Shown here piece after piece: positions 1-5,604 of a stretch of 6,278 bases of DNA. A model generated the notes under the pieces. That model was not told the origin of the DNA and made no database searches. It worked only from the letters and a program-made list of their open reading frames with translations. Positions within the stretch are counted from its first letter, which is position 1, and each line of letters starts with the position of its first letter. The translations under genes were made by a program, and so were the position numbers. Source of the stretch: Caldimonas sp. (GTDB taxonomy: Bacteria > Pseudomonadota > Gammaproteobacteria > Burkholderiales > Burkholderiaceae_C); the NCBI GenBank assembly GCA_030150305.1, contig JASLGD010000444.1:1-6278 (forward strand), in the 5' to 3' direction.

Positions 1-1143
1 GAAGCGCGCGGTCGCGGCGCGCGTCGGCAGCGCGCCGCCTTCGCGCTGCGGCCGCGCACCGCCGGCGGCTTCGCCGGTGCTCGCGAGCGCGGTCGTCGGC
101 AACGCGCTCGGCAGCGTCTGCGCCGGCGCGTCGAGCATCGAGAGCACGGGGCTCCTGATCGCCTTGGCGAAGCCGATCACCGTGCGCGAGGTGTCGAACG
201 GCAGCTTCTGGCGCGGATTCGCGCCGTGCGCGAGGAGGAAGCTCACCATCTCCGGTTGCGCCGCCGGATCGGCGAGAAAGCCGGGCAGCAGCACGCGCTG
301 CAGCGGCACCCAGGACATCTGGCCGCCGCGGCTCGGCGGCGCGAGATTGGCGAGCTGCGGCAGCTCGAAGAGCCACCATTCGAGCGCGGCCCAGTTGGCG
401 GTGCGCAGCGCTTCCTCGAAGCCGCTCGGCAGCGCGCCGTCGTAGTTGTCGAGCGCCGTGCTCGACGAGTGGCCGGCGACCTGCAGCTCGCGGCCGAAGC
501 GCGACACGAGCATCTGCGGATCGAGCGCCTCGAGCGGGTTGAAGGAGATCGTTCTCGGCTGCAGCTTGCCGCTGTCGAGCCAGCCGACCAGGATGTGGTC
601 GAGGCCGGCCGCGCGCGCGCGCGAGCACGAGAACATGCGAAAGACGTCGTGCCGCACCGAGCGCGGATCGTTGTCGGCGAGGAACGCCATCGCCTTCAGC
701 ACCTCGGGCGAGGCCGACTGGAAGTCGGGACACGCGTCCGCCTCGGCGAGGTCCTGCAACGGCGCGCGCGCGCAGCTCTCGCTCTGCGCGCCTTTCTCGA
801 TCAGCTCGGGAAGCGCGCGCCAGACGCGGGCGTCGCTCGTCGCGACGCCGAGCGGGCAGCCCTGCAGGCCGCTGTTGGCGATGTCGGCGGTCTTGATGCT
901 GCCGGGCTGGAACGGGCAGCGCGCGTTCAGCGCGCGCTGCACGCTGTTGAGCATCGCGCACGGCGTCGGGTCGTCGGCCGTCAGCTGCGCGTGGACGTGC
1001 TTGACGATGTCCCACGTCATGCTGGTGTCGGTCGCGACGCCCATGCCGGTGAGGATGAGTCCGGGGGCGGTGCAGCCGGCGAGCAGCGTTGCACCGAGCG
1101 CCAACGCGGCGAGCTGGCCGGGCATTCGACGGGTGCGGGACAT
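1..1143 (-). CDS. Predicted outer-membrane lipoprotein of unknown function, 3' end outside window
   Basis: The reverse strand is open without a stop from the ATG at 1143 to the window edge, giving 381 visible residues; the C-terminus is missing. The N-terminus has basic residues (R3, R5, R6), a hydrophobic stretch (L11-L21) and a lipobox LAGC with the lipidated cysteine at residue 24. Position +2 is Thr, not Asp, so by the Lol rule outer-membrane sorting is expected. The mature part has six further cysteines (about residues 62, 76, 96, 124, 138, 173), suggesting periplasmic disulfides. Around residues 242-309 there is an ankyrin-like stretch ending in FLLAHGAN, but I cannot show a full ankyrin repeat array. 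The visible C-terminal part (about 340-381) is Ala/Pro/Thr-rich and probably disordered. The start is the first possible one: the frame upstream has no ATG, GTG or TTG before a stop at 1201-1203. No clear Shine-Dalgarno is present; ATG at 1125 is an alternative. I do not recognise the family, so no function is assigned. Confidence 0.8.
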   Translation of the reverse strand, partial: MSRTRRMPGQLAALALGATLLAGCTAPGLILTGMGVATDTSMTWDIVKHVHAQLTADDPTPCAMLNSVQRALNARCPFQPGSIKTADIANSGLQGCPLGVATSDARVWRALPELIEKGAQSESCARAPLQDLAEADACPDFQSASPEVLKAMAFLADNDPRSVRHDVFRMFSCSRARAAGLDHILVGWLDSGKLQPRTISFNPLEALDPQMLVSRFGRELQVAGHSSSTALDNYDGALPSGFEEALRTANWAALEWWLFELPQLANLAPPSRGGQMSWVPLQRVLLPGFLADPAAQPEMVSFLLAHGANPRQKLPFDTSRTVIGFAKAIRSPVLSMLDAPAQTLPSALPTTALASTGEAAGGARPQREGGALPTRAATARF

Positions 1144-1203
1144 GGCGGCGGCGGGCGGGGCCGTCGCAGCGCGGGCGCGCGCGGCGAACGGGAAGTCATC
1201 CTA

Positions 1204-1252
1204 GGGGTGCGCCCTTGGCTGCGTCTGTGAACAAAAGCCCTGTTCGCACCCC
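1204..1252. promoter_or_regulatory. Candidate operator: nested inverted repeats
   Basis: Two inverted repeats are visible. TGTGAACA (1226-1233) faces TGTTCGCA (1241-1248) across a 7-base spacer, with 7 of 8 positions complementary and a perfect inner core GAACA-N7-TGTTC. GGGGTGCG (1204-1211) is the exact reverse complement of CGCACCCC (1245-1252), with 33 bases between arms. The inner repeat has the size and symmetry of a dimeric regulator site and lies between two divergent starts. The half-site spacing does not match CRP/FNR. No regulator gene is in the window, so the binding protein is unknown. Confidence 0.4.
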
Positions 1253-1267
1253 AGGTGGTAACACGAT

Positions 1268-1306
1268 GTGCAGCGCTGCACGCGCGGCGCCGTTCGCGGC
1301 GCGCGC
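1268..1306 (+). other. Palindrome and hairpin in the putative ggt leader
   Basis: GTGCAGCGCTGCAC (1268-1281) is a perfect 14-base palindrome. It is followed directly by a hairpin whose core is a 6-bp stem, 1287-1292 with 1297-1302, closing a TTCG loop. With one bulged base (1286) the stem extends to ten pairs (1282-1306). It lies about 60-100 bases before the ggt start, so it may be in the 5' leader if transcription begins upstream of it. Short GC-only stems are common at this composition, so function is uncertain. Confidence 0.3.
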
Positions 1307-1351
1307 TTACAGTCGACCCGGGCGCGCACGGTGCGGCTCACGATTGCTTAC

Positions 1352-1357
1352 AGGAGA
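1352..1357 (+). promoter_or_regulatory. Ribosome binding site of ggt
   Basis: AGGAGA is seven bases before ATG 1365. It settles the start: the reading frame is open back to 1089, but only this ATG has a strong Shine-Dalgarno and gives a normal signal peptide. Confidence 0.85.
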
Positions 1358-1364
1358 CAGACGG

Positions 1365-3110
1365 ATGGTCGCGGATCGCTTGCTCAACAGGAGGTGCGCG
1401 CTCGGGCTCGCGCTCGCGCTCGCGGGGTCGGCGTGGCTGCCGGCGACGCACGCGGCGTCGGTCGCGCCCGTCGCGGCCGAGAACGGGATGGTCGTCACGG
1501 CGCAGCACCTCGCCACCGAAGTCGGCGTCGACGTGCTCAAGCGCGGCGGCAACGCCGTCGACGCCGCGGTCGCGGTCGGCTACGCGCTCGCCGTCGTCTA
1601 TCCCGCCGCGGGCAACCTCGGCGGCGGCGGCTTCATGACGATCCAGCTCGCCGACGGCAGGAAGACGTTCCTCGATTTCCGCGAGCGCGCGCCGCTCGCC
1701 GCGACCGCGAACATGTACCTCGACGCGAGCGGCAACGTCATCAAGGGATCGACGACCACCGGCCACCTCGCGGTCGCCGTTCCGGGCAGCGTCGCAGGGA
1801 TGGAGACCGCGCTCGCCAGGTACGGAACGATGAAGCGCGCCGAACTCATCGCGCCGGCGATCCGCTTCGCCGAGCAGGGCTTCGTCCTCGACCAGGGCGA
1901 CGCCGACATGTTCGCGACCGCGACCGACGCGTTCAAGGTCGATCCGGCGACGCGCGCGATCTTCCTGAAGCCCGACGGCTCGGCGTACCAGACCGGCGAC
2001 CGCTTCGTCCAGAAGGACCTCGGCCAGACGCTGCGGCAGATCCGCGACGCCGGCGCGGCAGGCTTCTACAAGGGCCCGGTCGCGCAGGCGATCGTCGCGT
2101 CGAGCCAGTCGGGCAAGGGCATCCTCGCGCAACGCGACCTCGACGCGTACAAGGTGCGCGAGCTTGCGCCGGTCGAGTGCGACTACCGCGGCTACCACAT
2201 CGTCTCGGCGCCGCCGCCGAGCTCGGGCGGCGTGATCATCTGCGAGATCCTCAACATCGTCGAAGGCTATCCGCTCAAGGACTGGGGCTTCCGCTCGGCG
2301 CAGGCGATGCACGTGCAGATCGAGGCGATGCGCCACGCCTACCTCGACCGCAACACCTACCTCGGCGATCCGGACTTCGTGAAGAACCCGCTCGACCGTC
2401 TGCTCGACAAGGGCTACGCGGCGAAGGTGCGCGCCGTCATCGACCCGAAGAAGGCGATGAACTCGAAGGACCTCAAGCCGGGCGTGGCGCCGCACGAGGG
2501 CACGAACACGACGCACTACTCGATCGTCGACGGCAGGGGCAACGCGGTCTCGGTCACCTACACGCTGAACGACTGGTTCGGCGCCAAGGTGACCGCCGGC
2601 GGCACCGGCGTCCTCCTCAACGACGAGATGGACGACTTCACCGCCAAGGTCGGCGTGCCCAACATCTACGGGCTCGTGCAGGGCGAGGCGAACTCGATCG
2701 CACCGGGCAAGACGCCGCTGTCGTCGATGAGCCCGACGATCGTGACGCAGAACGGCCAGCCGGTGATGGTCGTCGGCACGCCGGGCGGCAGCCGCATCAT
2801 CACGGCGGTGCTCGAGACGATCATGAACGTGATCGACTACGGAATGAACGTGCAGGAGGCGATCGACGCGCCGCGCTTCCACCAGCAGTGGCTGCCGAAC
2901 ACGACCAACATCGAGCGCTTCGCGATCAGCCCCGACACGCAGCGCATCCTCGAAGGCATGGGCCACGAGTTCTCGGGTCCGCAGCCGGCGAACCACGTCG
3001 TCGCGATCCTGGTCGGCGCGCCGTCGCTCGGCGGCAAGCCGGTCGGCAAGAACCGCTTCTACGGCGCCAACGATCCGCGCCGCAACAGCGGCCTCGCGCT
3101 CGGCTACTAG
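1365..3110 (+). CDS. ggt: Gamma-glutamyltransferase precursor (periplasmic)
   Basis: The 581-residue product cleaves and transfers the gamma-glutamyl group of glutathione and related compounds (EC 2.3.2.2 and hydrolase activity), giving Cys-Gly and glutamate or gamma-glutamyl products in the periplasm. Residues 1-30 form a Sec signal peptide, with probable cleavage after THA. The proenzyme should self-cleave before the nucleophile T382 in TTHYSIVD to give large and small subunits. Residues matching known E. coli GGT positions are visible: R106 in FLDFRE (carboxylate binding), N402, D424 in EMDDF, Y435 of the lid loop, S453-S454 in PLSSMSPT, and the oxyanion glycines G474-G475 in GTPGGSRI. The lid-loop region is present, as in the E. 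coli enzyme and unlike the Bacillus subtilis type. Length is normal and I see no frameshift. The gene is alone on its strand, divergent from the lipoprotein gene and convergent with the ARK-repeat gene. The family is clear; physiological substrate preference is not. Confidence 0.96.
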   Translation: MVADRLLNRRCALGLALALAGSAWLPATHAASVAPVAAENGMVVTAQHLATEVGVDVLKRGGNAVDAAVAVGYALAVVYPAAGNLGGGGFMTIQLADGRKTFLDFRERAPLAATANMYLDASGNVIKGSTTTGHLAVAVPGSVAGMETALARYGTMKRAELIAPAIRFAEQGFVLDQGDADMFATATDAFKVDPATRAIFLKPDGSAYQTGDRFVQKDLGQTLRQIRDAGAAGFYKGPVAQAIVASSQSGKGILAQRDLDAYKVRELAPVECDYRGYHIVSAPPPSSGGVIICEILNIVEGYPLKDWGFRSAQAMHVQIEAMRHAYLDRNTYLGDPDFVKNPLDRLLDKGYAAKVRAVIDPKKAMNSKDLKPGVAPHEGTNTTHYSIVDGRGNAVSVTYTLNDWFGAKVTAGGTGVLLNDEMDDFTAKVGVPNIYGLVQGEANSIAPGKTPLSSMSPTIVTQNGQPVMVVGTPGGSRIITAVLETIMNVIDYGMNVQEAIDAPRFHQQWLPNTTNIERFAISPDTQRILEGMGHEFSGPQPANHVVAILVGAPSLGGKPVGKNRFYGANDPRRNSGLALGY

Positions 3111-3134
3111 CGCCCGGGCGCGAAGAGAAGCGGG

Positions 3135-3157
3135 CGCCGGAGCGTCGCGCTCCGGCG
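3135..3157. terminator. Hairpin between convergent genes
   Basis: CGCCGGAGCG (3135-3144) pairs perfectly with CGCTCCGGCG (3148-3157) around a 3-base TCG loop. It begins 25 bases after the ggt stop and ends 13 bases before the stop of the convergent gene at 3171, so it could act for both strands. Neither side has a T-run, so it may be a stabilising or Rho-assisted 3' structure rather than a classical intrinsic terminator. Confidence 0.55.
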
Positions 3158-3170
3158 ACCCGGTCGGCCG

Positions 3171-3641
3171 CTAGCGCTTCGCCGACGACTTGCGCGCGGT
3201 CTTGCGCGCGCCGCTCCTGCGTGCAGTCTTGCGCGCGCTCGACTTGCGGGCCGTCTTGCGCGCGCCCGCCTTGCGCGGTGCCGCCTTGCGCGCCGCGGTC
3301 TTCCGCGAAGCGCTCTTGCGGGCGGTCTTGCGTGCGCTGCTCTTGCGGGCGGTGCTCTTGCGCGCCGTCGTCTTGCGGGCGCCGGCCTTCCTCGCCGTCG
3401 TCTTGCGCGCAGCGGCCTTCCTCGCGGTCGACTTGCGCGCGCTGCCGGCCTTCTTCGCTGCGCCGTTCTTCTTCGCCGGCACCTTGCCGCCGGCCTTGCG
3501 CGCTTCCGACAGGCCGATCGCGATCGCCTGCTTGCGGCTCTTCACCGTCTTGCCGGAGCGGCCGCTCTTCAGCGTGCCGCGCTTGCGCTCGTGCATCGCC
3601 TTCTCGACCTTTTCCGACGCCTTGTTGCCATACGCTGCCAT
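3171..3641 (-). CDS. DUF6496-like protein with histone-H1-like ARK-repeat tail
   Basis: The 156-residue protein is extremely basic and has no signal peptide or membrane segment, so it should be cytoplasmic and probably nucleic-acid binding. The head (about 1-55) contains the conserved-looking blocks KASEKVEKAMHERKRGTLKSG and SRKQAIAIGLSEARKAGGKVP, which I recognise as resembling DUF6496 proteins; the biochemical role of that family is not established to my knowledge. Residues 68-156 are about 18 units of ARKxx or ARKT with a few variants (SRKTA, PRKAG, ARRSG), ending AKR. Such Lys/Arg/Ala-rich tails resemble those of bacterial H1-like proteins (AlgP, PhaF, BpH1), which compact DNA, but the ARK unit here differs from their KPAA-type unit. 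The start at 3641 is chosen because GAGGA lies seven bases upstream; the frame is open back to 3755, but that extension has no family-like sequence. A nucleoid-associated or stress role is inference. Confidence 0.85.
   Translation of the reverse strand: MAAYGNKASEKVEKAMHERKRGTLKSGRSGKTVKSRKQAIAIGLSEARKAGGKVPAKKNGAAKKAGSARKSTARKAAARKTTARKAGARKTTARKSTARKSSARKTARKSASRKTAARKAAPRKAGARKTARKSSARKTARRSGARKTARKSSAKR
3174..3440 (-). repeat. Degenerate 12-15 bp coding repeat (ARK units)
   Basis: This stretch encodes the basic tail as consecutive 5-residue (15-base) and 4-residue (12-base) units built around GCGCGCAAG-like words, seen on the plus strand as repeated CTTGCGCGC or CTTGCGGGC. Fourteen units are five residues and four are four residues, followed by a final AKR. 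All length changes keep the frame. Synonymous differences between units show it is not a very recent expansion, but the array could change length by slippage or recombination. Confidence 0.85.
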
Positions 3642-3648
3642 TGGGATG

Positions 3649-3653
3649 TCCTC
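3649..3653 (-). promoter_or_regulatory. Ribosome binding site of the ARK-repeat gene
   Basis: On the minus strand GAGGA precedes ATG 3641 by seven bases. It decides the start against longer upstream possibilities in the same frame. Confidence 0.75.
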
Positions 3654-3731
3654 GTCTCTAGTTGAACGTGGTCCTGTCGCCCGGCAGTCGACGTGCCCGA
3701 ACCGAGAGCGCCGCGTCGTGCGACGCGCGCG

Positions 3732-3760
3732 ATCATGCGTCAGAACGCGTGCCAAGCCAA
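3732..3760 (-). promoter_or_regulatory. Possible sigma-70-type promoter for the ARK-repeat gene
   Basis: On the minus strand TTGGCT (3755-3760) and CATGAT (3732-3737) are separated by exactly 17 bases, each matching four of six consensus positions. It would give a leader of about 80 bases before ATG 3641. The match is moderate and unsupported by other evidence, and another sigma factor could be used. Confidence 0.3.
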
Positions 3761-3775
3761 TCGTGCAGCGCAGCG

Positions 3776-3810
3776 AAAACGTGCGTTGCGACGCACTCGC
3801 GCAACGCGCG
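3776..3810 (-). terminator. Intrinsic terminator after the SRPBCC gene
   Basis: Bases 3780-3790 pair with 3800-3810 in an 11-bp stem with one G-T pair and a 9-base loop; the inner eight pairs (GCGTTGCG with CGCAACGC) are perfect. Reading the minus strand, the stem is followed at once by TTTT (3779-3776). It starts about 30 bases after the stop of the minus-strand gene ending at 3840. Stem, loop size, T-run and position all fit a Rho-independent terminator, though the T-run is short. Confidence 0.6.
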
Positions 3811-3839
3811 CGACGCGCGCAAGACGCGTGGAGACGCGT

Positions 3840-4235
3840 TCAGGCGCGCGCGAGCGTTCGCTGCATCGCCTGCAATCCCTGTTCGATCATCGCGGCGATC
3901 GCGCCGGCGTGCTCGTCGGGAAGAAAGTCGGCGATCCAGACGATGCGCGTCGCGCCGTCGCCTGCGGCGAACGCCTGCGCGCTCGCGTTGTGGTGGCTGA
4001 GGCGGCCGCCGACGACCGCCCACGCGACGCGTCGACGCGCCGCGTCGACCGAGACGATCAGCTCGCGCGCGACGACTCCGTTGGCGAAGGTGACGACGCG
4101 TGCGCCGGGCTCGAGCCGGCAGTCGACAACGAACCCGCGGACGAGCCGCGTGTGCAGCGCACCGACGTCGGCGAGCGCGTCCCAGACCTCGGCGACCGGA
4201 CGGTCGATGACGATCTCGCGATGCACGGAAGCCAT
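3840..4235 (-). CDS. SRPBCC (polyketide cyclase/START-like) family protein
   Basis: The 131-residue cytosolic protein opens with VHREIVIDRPVAEVWDALAD, the typical first strand and helix of the SRPBCC helix-grip fold (polyketide cyclase/dehydrase, MxaD-like). The middle shows EPGARVVTFANG and a later strand pair including RRRVAWAVVGG. It ends with a long helix (about 107-130; MIEQGLQAMQRTLA) that usually closes the hydrophobic pocket. The length is normal for a single-domain member. Such proteins bind small hydrophobic ligands; no enzymatic activity can be assigned. The start ATG 4235 has GGAG five bases upstream. The reading frame continues upstream to 5795, but that part lies antisense to the P450 and is noncoding. 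The gene diverges from the P450 across 117 bases, so shared regulation is possible, and is followed by a terminator. Confidence 0.88.
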   Translation of the reverse strand: MASVHREIVIDRPVAEVWDALADVGALHTRLVRGFVVDCRLEPGARVVTFANGVVARELIVSVDAARRRVAWAVVGGRLSHHNASAQAFAAGDGATRIVWIADFLPDEHAGAIAAMIEQGLQAMQRTLARA

Positions 4236-4352
4236 CTCATCTCCAGCAGCCCGACCAAGCGACGTTAGCGCGCCGGACGCGCCGCGGCCGGCCGCTTCCG
4301 GACATCTGCCACCCAGTCGGCCGACCAGGCGACGGGCCATAGACTCGGCGCG
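4236..4352. promoter_or_regulatory. Divergent promoter region, SRPBCC gene and P450
   Basis: The 117-base gap must drive both genes unless the P450 is transcribed from further away. It contains a Shine-Dalgarno GGAG for the minus-strand gene (4241-4244), a 12-base palindrome GCGGCCGGCCGC (4284-4295) and a 10-base palindrome GTCGGCCGAC (4316-4325). Both palindromes are made almost only of G and C and could be chance. No clear -35/-10 pair is visible, and no Shine-Dalgarno precedes the P450 ATG. Confidence 0.4.
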
Positions 4353-5591
4353 ATGGACGACCGTGCCAGCGCCGACGCCTTCGACCTGAAGCGCCTGCCC
4401 GACGCCTTCTACGACGACCCCTATCCGACGTACCGCGCGCTGCGCACGCACGCGCCGGTCAAGCGCATGCCGGACGGCAGCGTCTTCCTCAGCCGCTACG
4501 CCGACGTCGTCGCCGTCTACAAGGACTCGGGCGCCTTCAGCTCCGACAAGCACGAGGAGTTCGCGCCGAAGTACGGCGCCTCGCCGCTCTACGAGCACCA
4601 CACGACGAGCCTTGTCTTCAACGACCCGCCGCTGCACACGCGCGTGCGCCGGCTGATCGCCGGCGCGCTGACGCCGCGCCACGTCGCCGCGATGGAGCCG
4701 CGCCTGATCGAGCGCGTCGATCACCTGCTCGACGCGATCGCGGCGCGCGGCCCCGGCGCCGAGGTCGACCTGATCGCTTCGTTCGCGAGCGCGATCCCGG
4801 TCGAGATCATCGGCAACCTGCTCGACGTCCCCATCGAAGAGCGCGCGCCGCTGCGCGACTGGTCGCTCGCGATCCTCGGCGCGCTCGAGCCGATGCTGTC
4901 GGCGGAGCAGCTCGAGCGCGGCAACCGCGCCGTGCGCGAGTTCCTGCGCTACCTCGAAGGCCTGGTCGAGCGTCGCCGCGCCGCGCCCGGCGATCCCGAG
5001 GTCGACGTGCTCACGCGGCTGATCGCAGGCGAGGGCGGCGAGGCGCTGAGCGCGTCCGAGCTGCTGCACAACTGCATCTTCCTGCTCAACGCCGGCCACG
5101 AGACGACGACCAACCTGATCGGCAACGGCCTCGCGTGTCTGCTCGAGTGGCCCGACGAGAAGGCGCGGCTGCTCGCCGACCCGGCGCTGATGCGCGGCGC
5201 GGTCGAGGAGTTCCTCCGCTTCGAGAGCTCGAACCAGCTCGGCAACCGGATCACGACGCGCGCGACCGAGATCGGCGGCGTCGCGCTCGCGCCGCGCACG
5301 CAGGTGACGCTCGGCATCGGCTCCGCCAACCGCGACCCCGACGCGTTCGCCGACGCCGATCGGCTCGACGTCGCCCGCACGCCGAACCGCCACGTCGCGT
5401 TCGGCTCGGGCATCCACCAGTGCGTCGGCATGGGCCTGGCGCGGCTCGAGGGTCGGGTCGCGATCGGCCGCTTCCTGGCGCGCTTTCCCGATTACCGGCT
5501 CGCGGCGCCGGCGGTGCGCGCGCGCCGCGCGCGCTTTCGCGGCCACGCGCGACTCGTCGCGATCGTCGATCCGGCGCCGGTGGCGCGCTGA
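4353..5591 (+). CDS. Cytochrome P450, soluble bacterial type
   Basis: The 412-residue protein has the usual size of a soluble bacterial P450, with no membrane anchor. It would insert one oxygen atom into an organic substrate using electrons from a ferredoxin and reductase. The C-helix block DPPLHTRVR (91-99) supplies H95 and R99 for haem propionates. The I-helix oxygen-activation motif AGHETT spans 247-252. The K-helix ExxR is E286-R289. The haem-binding loop FGSGIHQCVG (350-359) places the thiolate ligand at C357. All essential residues are intact. The substrate cannot be deduced; no ferredoxin or reductase gene is in the window, so redox partners must be encoded elsewhere. ATG 4353 is the first in frame and gives a normal N-terminus, but it has no evident Shine-Dalgarno. 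The MFS gene follows after 13 bases, suggesting one operon. Confidence 0.96.
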   Translation: MDDRASADAFDLKRLPDAFYDDPYPTYRALRTHAPVKRMPDGSVFLSRYADVVAVYKDSGAFSSDKHEEFAPKYGASPLYEHHTTSLVFNDPPLHTRVRRLIAGALTPRHVAAMEPRLIERVDHLLDAIAARGPGAEVDLIASFASAIPVEIIGNLLDVPIEERAPLRDWSLAILGALEPMLSAEQLERGNRAVREFLRYLEGLVERRRAAPGDPEVDVLTRLIAGEGGEALSASELLHNCIFLLNAGHETTTNLIGNGLACLLEWPDEKARLLADPALMRGAVEEFLRFESSNQLGNRITTRATEIGGVALAPRTQVTLGIGSANRDPDAFADADRLDVARTPNRHVAFGSGIHQCVGMGLARLEGRVAIGRFLARFPDYRLAAPAVRARRARFRGHARLVAIVDPAPVAR

Positions 5592-5593
5592 AC

Positions 5594-5599
5594 GGGGAG
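5594..5599 (+). promoter_or_regulatory. Ribosome binding site of the MFS gene
   Basis: GGGGAG is five bases before TTG 5605. It supports the rare TTG start; no ATG is in frame between the P450 stop and here, and the next in-frame ATG (5701) would cut off the first membrane helix. Confidence 0.65.
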
Positions 5600-5604
5600 C
5601 CGCC

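Larger units (their letters stand above)
1144..1364. promoter_or_regulatory. Divergent intergenic region between lipoprotein gene and ggt
   Basis: This 221-base gap must contain the promoters of both divergent genes. I could not assign convincing -35/-10 pairs on either strand; a TAGGAT hexamer on the minus strand (1198-1203) lacks a well-spaced -35 partner. The stretch 1215-1265 is less GC-rich than its surroundings, as promoters often are in such genomes. It carries the inverted repeats and leader hairpin listed separately. Longer reading frames crossing the gap are extensions of ggt upstream of its proper start or noncoding shadows. Confidence 0.5.
3642..3839. other. Intergenic region between the ARK-repeat and SRPBCC genes
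   Basis: Both flanking genes read leftward. The gap contains the terminator of the upstream SRPBCC gene, the possible promoter of the ARK-repeat gene and a cluster of GACGCG/ACGCGT words: GACGCG starts at 3722, 3812, 3823 and 3833, and ACGCGT at 3745, 3824 and 3834. Open frames crossing it show no recognisable protein. Confidence 0.5.

Noticed and set aside
226..1230. 334- and 252-codon plus-strand frames (226-1230 and 446-1204)
   Set aside because: Both are antisense to the lipoprotein gene, which has a proper lipoprotein signal and balanced composition; the frames have no domain or ribosome site.
1226..1248. CRP/FNR binding site
   Set aside because: The TGTGA and TCGCA ends are 13 bases apart, whereas CRP needs about six; FNR half-sites (TTGAT/ATCAA) are absent.
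1089..1364. 92-residue upstream extension of the ggt reading frame
   Set aside because: It would overlap the start of the divergent lipoprotein gene, is Arg-rich without family similarity, and would bury the signal peptide. The strong ribosome site is at 1352-1357.
1338..2996. 552-codon minus-strand frame opposite ggt
   Set aside because: It is antisense to an unmistakable ggt, has low-complexity Arg/Val/Asp/Ala composition, no ribosome site and no recognisable domain.
3174..3440. CRISPR-like or mobile-element repeat array
   Set aside because: Units are short, contiguous, degenerate and in frame with a protein; there are no unique spacers, terminal inverted repeats or transposase.
1268..3661. 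797-codon plus-strand open frame over ggt and the ARK-repeat gene
   Set aside because: It is an out-of-frame shadow: the translation is almost all Arg, Ala, Gly and Pro, and it overlaps clear genes on both strands.
3190..4389. 399-codon plus-strand frame across the ARK-repeat gene and beyond
   Set aside because: Its first part is the complement of the ARK repeat read as Leu/Arg/Ala units, and it then crosses a terminator and the SRPBCC gene antisense.
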